A stretch of 64,000 nucleotides of DNA, taken from assembly GCF_001368815.1 (NCBI RefSeq), contig NZ_CTEI01000001.1, positions 1,612,001 through 1,676,000 of the forward strand, in the 5' to 3' direction. Shown piece after piece: positions 63,681 through 64,000 of this stretch; the stretch's first letter is position 1, and every line of letters starts with the position of its first letter. The DNA comes from Paraliobacillus sp. PM-2. GTDB lineage: Bacteria > Bacillota > Bacilli > Bacillales > Amphibacillaceae. The notes below the pieces were generated by a model. It was not told the DNA's origin. It did not search any database and saw only the letters and a list, made by a program, of their open reading frames with translations. The position numbers and the translations under genes are program-made.

Positions 63681-64000
63681 TGTTGTCACCCTCTTTATGC
63701 ACATCTTTGTTGAAAGGTATTGTGAAATATAGGATTGCCCCTTGATCTTGAACTCCCTCTATCCAAACTCTCCCTCCATGTTTTTGAATAACTTTTCTGA
63801 TCGTAGCAAGTCCGATACCTGTTCCTTCAAAATCCTCTGTTCGGTGTAATCGTTGAAATACATGGAAAAGCTTATCAGCATATTTCATATTAAATCCGAC
63901 ACCATTATCTTTAATAAAAAAGATATATTCTCTACAGGTTTTCTTACAACCTGCTGTAATTTGAATGATTTCTTTATTTCTTGAAAATTTAATTGCATTG
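63673..64000 (-). CDS. Sensor histidine kinase, C-terminal part (cut by window edge)
   Basis: The last 108 codons are visible: NAIKFSRNKEIIQIT (N box), IKDNGVGFNMKYADKLFHVF (G1) and EGTGIGLATIRKVIQKHGG (G2), as in GHKL ATPases. The FQRLHRTEDFEGTGIGLA pattern is the phytochrome-like kinase class. Overlapping the response regulator start by 8 nt, it is its cognate kinase. The sensory domain lies outside the window. Confidence 0.88.
   Translation of the reverse strand, partial: NAIKFSRNKEIIQITAGCKKTCREYIFFIKDNGVGFNMKYADKLFHVFQRLHRTEDFEGTGIGLATIRKVIQKHGGRVWIEGVQDQGAILYFTIPFNKDVHKEGDNNA

Overview
The window looks like chromosome from a low-GC, endospore-forming member of the Bacillaceae; I infer something close to Oceanobacillus, Virgibacillus or Gracilibacillus. 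The reasons are AT-rich sequence, strong AGGAGG ribosome sites, and many proteins that match Bacillus subtilis families at nearly full length: ClpE, PdaA, MreBH, ZosA, ManP/ManR, YutF and the Yfk proteins. A stretch keeps part of the B. subtilis pdaA(yfjS)-yfkC-yfkD-yfkF-yfkH-yfkI-yfkJ neighbourhood, with insertions. I saw no rRNA operon, insertion sequence, prophage or CRISPR array. One tRNA gene, Ala(GGC), is present.

Layout. 1-8.9 kb: the 5' part of a large secreted GH84 beta-N-acetylglucosaminidase with a catabolite (cre) site, a PP2C-like phosphatase, a multidrug MFS pump with a divergent MarR regulator and double operator, and an SDR oxidoreductase with a divergent TetR regulator and a perfect 33-bp palindrome. 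8.9-16.5 kb: tRNA-Ala, a YxlE/YxlF/YxlG-like unit without sigY, a DUF421 protein, a dimethylarginine-hydrolase-like enzyme, a ComEC-like metallo-hydrolase, and clpE behind two CtsR boxes. 16.5-35.6 kb: acyl-CoA synthetase, TPR protein, pdaA, a Na+/H+ antiporter, the Yfk block, PerR-type zosA, a deleted plsC pseudogene, mreBH, a glucose-type PTS IIA protein and small conserved proteins. 35.9-40 kb: zwf and gndA (oxidative pentose phosphate pathway) facing each other, then a HAD phosphatase. 39.9-42.2 kb: a strong promoter driving a structured RNA of unknown type with a T-box-like core, then a single-aptamer glycine riboswitch in front of an ACT-domain gene and a PFL (UPF0210) gene. 42.2-48.6 kb: mannose PTS ManP with its regulator ManR, a CPBP protease and an OFA-family transporter.

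The most interesting block is 49.4-60.0 kb: a leftward operon of NCS2-like permease, isochorismatase-like hydrolase, second NCS2-like permease, AllH, AllF, AllG and carbamate kinase (AllK), preceded by a PucR-type regulator. AllFGH and AllK together are the E. coli oxamic transcarbamylase plus carbamate kinase, which turn oxalurate into oxamate and carbamoyl phosphate and then make ATP. None of the upstream allantoin genes are in the window, so the real substrate fed in by the hydrolase and the two permeases is open. A upp (uracil phosphoribosyltransferase) gene sits next to it.

The right end holds a YbaN-like membrane protein and a two-component system (phytochrome-class kinase, cut by the window edge, plus YesN/AraC response regulator) followed by an FMN-binding lipoprotein with a candidate covalent flavin site.
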